Assembly: GCA_021300125.1 (NCBI GenBank)
Contig: JAJTHX010000231.1
Span: forward strand, 1 to 9,548
Length of the DNA stretch: 9,548 nucleotides
Direction: 5' to 3'
Source: Betaproteobacteria bacterium
GTDB taxonomy: Bacteria > Pseudomonadota > Gammaproteobacteria > Burkholderiales > SG8-41
Positions within the stretch are counted from its first letter, which is position 1. Every line of letters begins with the position of its first letter. Under the pieces are notes generated by a model. That model was not told where the DNA came from. It searched no databases and saw only the letters and a list, made by a program, of their open reading frames with translations. Below, in pieces: positions 8,406 to 9,548 of the stretch. A program made the position numbers and the translations under genes.

Positions 8406-8426
8406 TAAACTGGCCCGGATTATGAA
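8398..8426 (-). promoter_or_regulatory. Candidate sigma-70 promoter for the ABC cluster
   Basis: Read on the - strand, TTCATA (8421-8426) is followed after exactly 17 bp by TATATT (8398-8403). The boxes match the -35 consensus at 4 of 6 positions and the -10 at 5 of 6. This is the best promoter-like pair I find upstream of the ATPase start at 8234. Transcription would begin near 8391. No experimental support is available. Confidence 0.4.
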
Positions 8427-8507
8427 CGGCGCACTGCTGCCGCGCCAGACGCCTGCATCAATGATGTGCGCGGCAACGCCTGATCCGGCCACCTCCACCC
8501 GCATCCA

Positions 8508-9548
8508 ATGACACTGCAACGAATTGCCGCGCTGATCGCCTGCCTCATGCTCGCAGCCTGCGCTCAACCGCTGGTCAAGCCGGAAGCTGCTGCGCCGGCC
8601 AAGCCCCTGCCAAAGGTGGTGGCGCAGGTACCGGCAGAAACCCCGCAGCCCCGGGCCGCGCCGTTGCCCCAGGTCGAGCTTTCCGAGGCCCTGCTGTTTC
8701 GCATCACGCTGGCCGAAATTGCCCTGCAGCGCGGCCAGGTCCATGTTGCGGTGCCAGCGCTGCTGGAAGCGGCCCGCGAGACCCGCGATCCGCGCCTCGC
8801 CCGGCGTGCCACCGAGGTCGCCTGGAGCGCACGTTTACTGCCCGCGGCACTCGAGGCAGCCACCCTCTGGCTGCAAACCGAACCGGATTCCGTGCGTGCC
8901 CGCCAGACCGTGATTGCACTGCTGGTCAACCAATCGCGCCTTGACGATGCCTTGCCGCATCTGCGCCAATGGCTCGCCGCCGAGCCGGATCGCGTCGGCC
9001 AGAATTTCCTGCAACTGTCTTCCCTGGTCGGTGGCCACCAGGACAAACCCGCCGTGCTGCGGCTGCTGCGCACGCTGGCGGTGGCCCATCCGGGCGTTCC
9101 TGAGGCGAGTCTCGCCGTGGCCCAGGCTGCCTGGAACGCCGACGATGTACCCGCCGCACTGGCCGCGTCGCGAACCGCACTGCAGCTGCGCCCGGACTGG
9201 GAGCTGGCGGCCCTGTTTCAGGCACGCGCCCTGCAGCGCGATTCGAACGAAAAAGCGCTTGTCTTCCTCGAAGGCTTTGTCAACGCCCATCCCGGCGCGC
9301 GCGATGCCCGGCTCAATTACGCGAGGCTTCTGGTCACCGCCCGGCGTTTTCCCGAGGCGCGCAAGCAGTTCGAGCGGCTGGTGGGCGAGGCGCCCAACAA
9401 CGCCGATATCGCGCTCGCAGTGGCGATGCTGTCGCTGCAGGCGAGGGATTTCACTGCCGCCGAGGTCCAGCTGCGGCGCGCCCTCGAGATCAACCCCAAG
9501 GATCCGGACACGATCCGGCTGCAGCTGGGGCAGGTCAATGAGGAACTG
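8508..9548 (+). CDS. TPR-repeat lipoprotein (3' end outside window)
   Basis: The frame is open from ATG 8508 to the window edge, giving 347 residues with no stop. The N-terminus is a lipoprotein signal peptide with lipobox L-A-A-C18, so the mature protein should be lipid-anchored, probably at the outer membrane. A Pro/Ala-rich linker follows (about 20-55), and then helical repeats. The clearest TPR units are near 267-299 (YARLLVTARRFPEARKQFERL) and 300-334 (LSLQARDFTAAEVQLRRALEINP); earlier repeats near 60-260 are degenerate. An in-frame TGA at 8481-8483 makes ATG 8508 the natural start, although no Shine-Dalgarno sequence precedes it. In many Beta- and Gammaproteobacteria a similar TPR protein is encoded just before lolB and ispE (from memory), so those may follow. 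No enzyme motif is seen; a scaffold role in the envelope is likely but unproven. Confidence 0.85.
   Translation, partial: MTLQRIAALIACLMLAACAQPLVKPEAAAPAKPLPKVVAQVPAETPQPRAAPLPQVELSEALLFRITLAEIALQRGQVHVAVPALLEAARETRDPRLARRATEVAWSARLLPAALEAATLWLQTEPDSVRARQTVIALLVNQSRLDDALPHLRQWLAAEPDRVGQNFLQLSSLVGGHQDKPAVLRLLRTLAVAHPGVPEASLAVAQAAWNADDVPAALAASRTALQLRPDWELAALFQARALQRDSNEKALVFLEGFVNAHPGARDARLNYARLLVTARRFPEARKQFERLVGEAPNNADIALAVAMLSLQARDFTAAEVQLRRALEINPKDPDTIRLQLGQVNEEL

Larger units (their letters stand above)
8235..8507. other. Divergent intergenic region between the ABC cluster and the TPR gene
   Basis: These 273 bp hold no convincing gene. The - strand frame of the ATPase stays open through them, but no typical start or conserved domain appears. 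They contain candidate promoters for both directions around 8378-8426 and a 9-bp direct repeat TGCTGCGTT at 8310-8318 and 8322-8330. An in-frame TGA at 8481-8483 limits how far upstream the TPR gene can start. The implied leader of the ABC mRNA is about 155 nt, and that of the TPR mRNA about 100 nt. Confidence 0.6.

Noticed and set aside
8235..8744. A 170-codon N-terminal extension of the ABC ATPase frame
   Set aside because: It runs through the divergent promoter region and antisense to the TPR lipoprotein start. It adds low-complexity residues without a recognisable domain, and ATG 8234 gives the normal family N-terminus.
8564..9290. Several - strand frames opposite the TPR lipoprotein
   Set aside because: The + strand frame has a lipobox, linker and TPR repeats over 347 codons without a stop; the reverse frames show no domain.

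Overview
The window is GC-rich, densely packed bacterial chromosome. The proteins resemble those of Beta- or Gammaproteobacteria. The strongest hints are an Allochromatium-type 2[4Fe-4S] ferredoxin directly after coaD, the run M16 peptidase - M16 peptidase - rsmD - coaD - ferredoxin - mutM, and an outer-membrane-type TPR lipoprotein nearby. I favour Betaproteobacteria from remembered gene order, but this is inference. I see no tRNA, rRNA, CRISPR array, insertion sequence or phage gene.

Left block, + strand, 1-3432. Five genes overlap head to tail (overlaps of 11, 1, 4 and 1 nt), so they look like one translationally coupled operon. They are the 3' part of an M16 zinc peptidase, a second M16 protein that has lost the zinc motif, the 16S rRNA methyltransferase RsmD, phosphopantetheine adenylyltransferase CoaD, and a small ferredoxin. 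The two M16 proteins probably form a periplasmic heterodimer. The other three are housekeeping genes.

Middle block, - strand, 8234 down to 3442. A divergent intergenic region at 8235-8507 carries plausible overlapping promoters. From it a four-gene cluster runs leftward: an ABC ATPase (GldA type), an ABC-2 permease (GldF type), a GldG-type ABC-associated protein with membrane anchors at both ends, and a DUF4340 protein with one N-terminal membrane anchor. These are nearly contiguous (4-nt overlap, then gaps of 4 and 12 bp) and are followed 20 bp later by mutM, the 8-oxoguanine DNA glycosylase. The DUF4340/mutM junction is a striking AT-rich island. mutM converges on the ferredoxin gene with only 9 bp between stop codons, where a small hairpin lies.

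Right block, + strand, 8508 to the window end. A TPR-rich lipoprotein begins here and runs off the edge. In related genomes such a gene often precedes lolB and ispE (from memory).

The most interesting element is the GldA/GldF/GldG/DUF4340 cluster. It looks like a complete envelope ABC system whose substrate and role in non-gliding proteobacteria are, to my knowledge, not established. It sits between conserved housekeeping genes.
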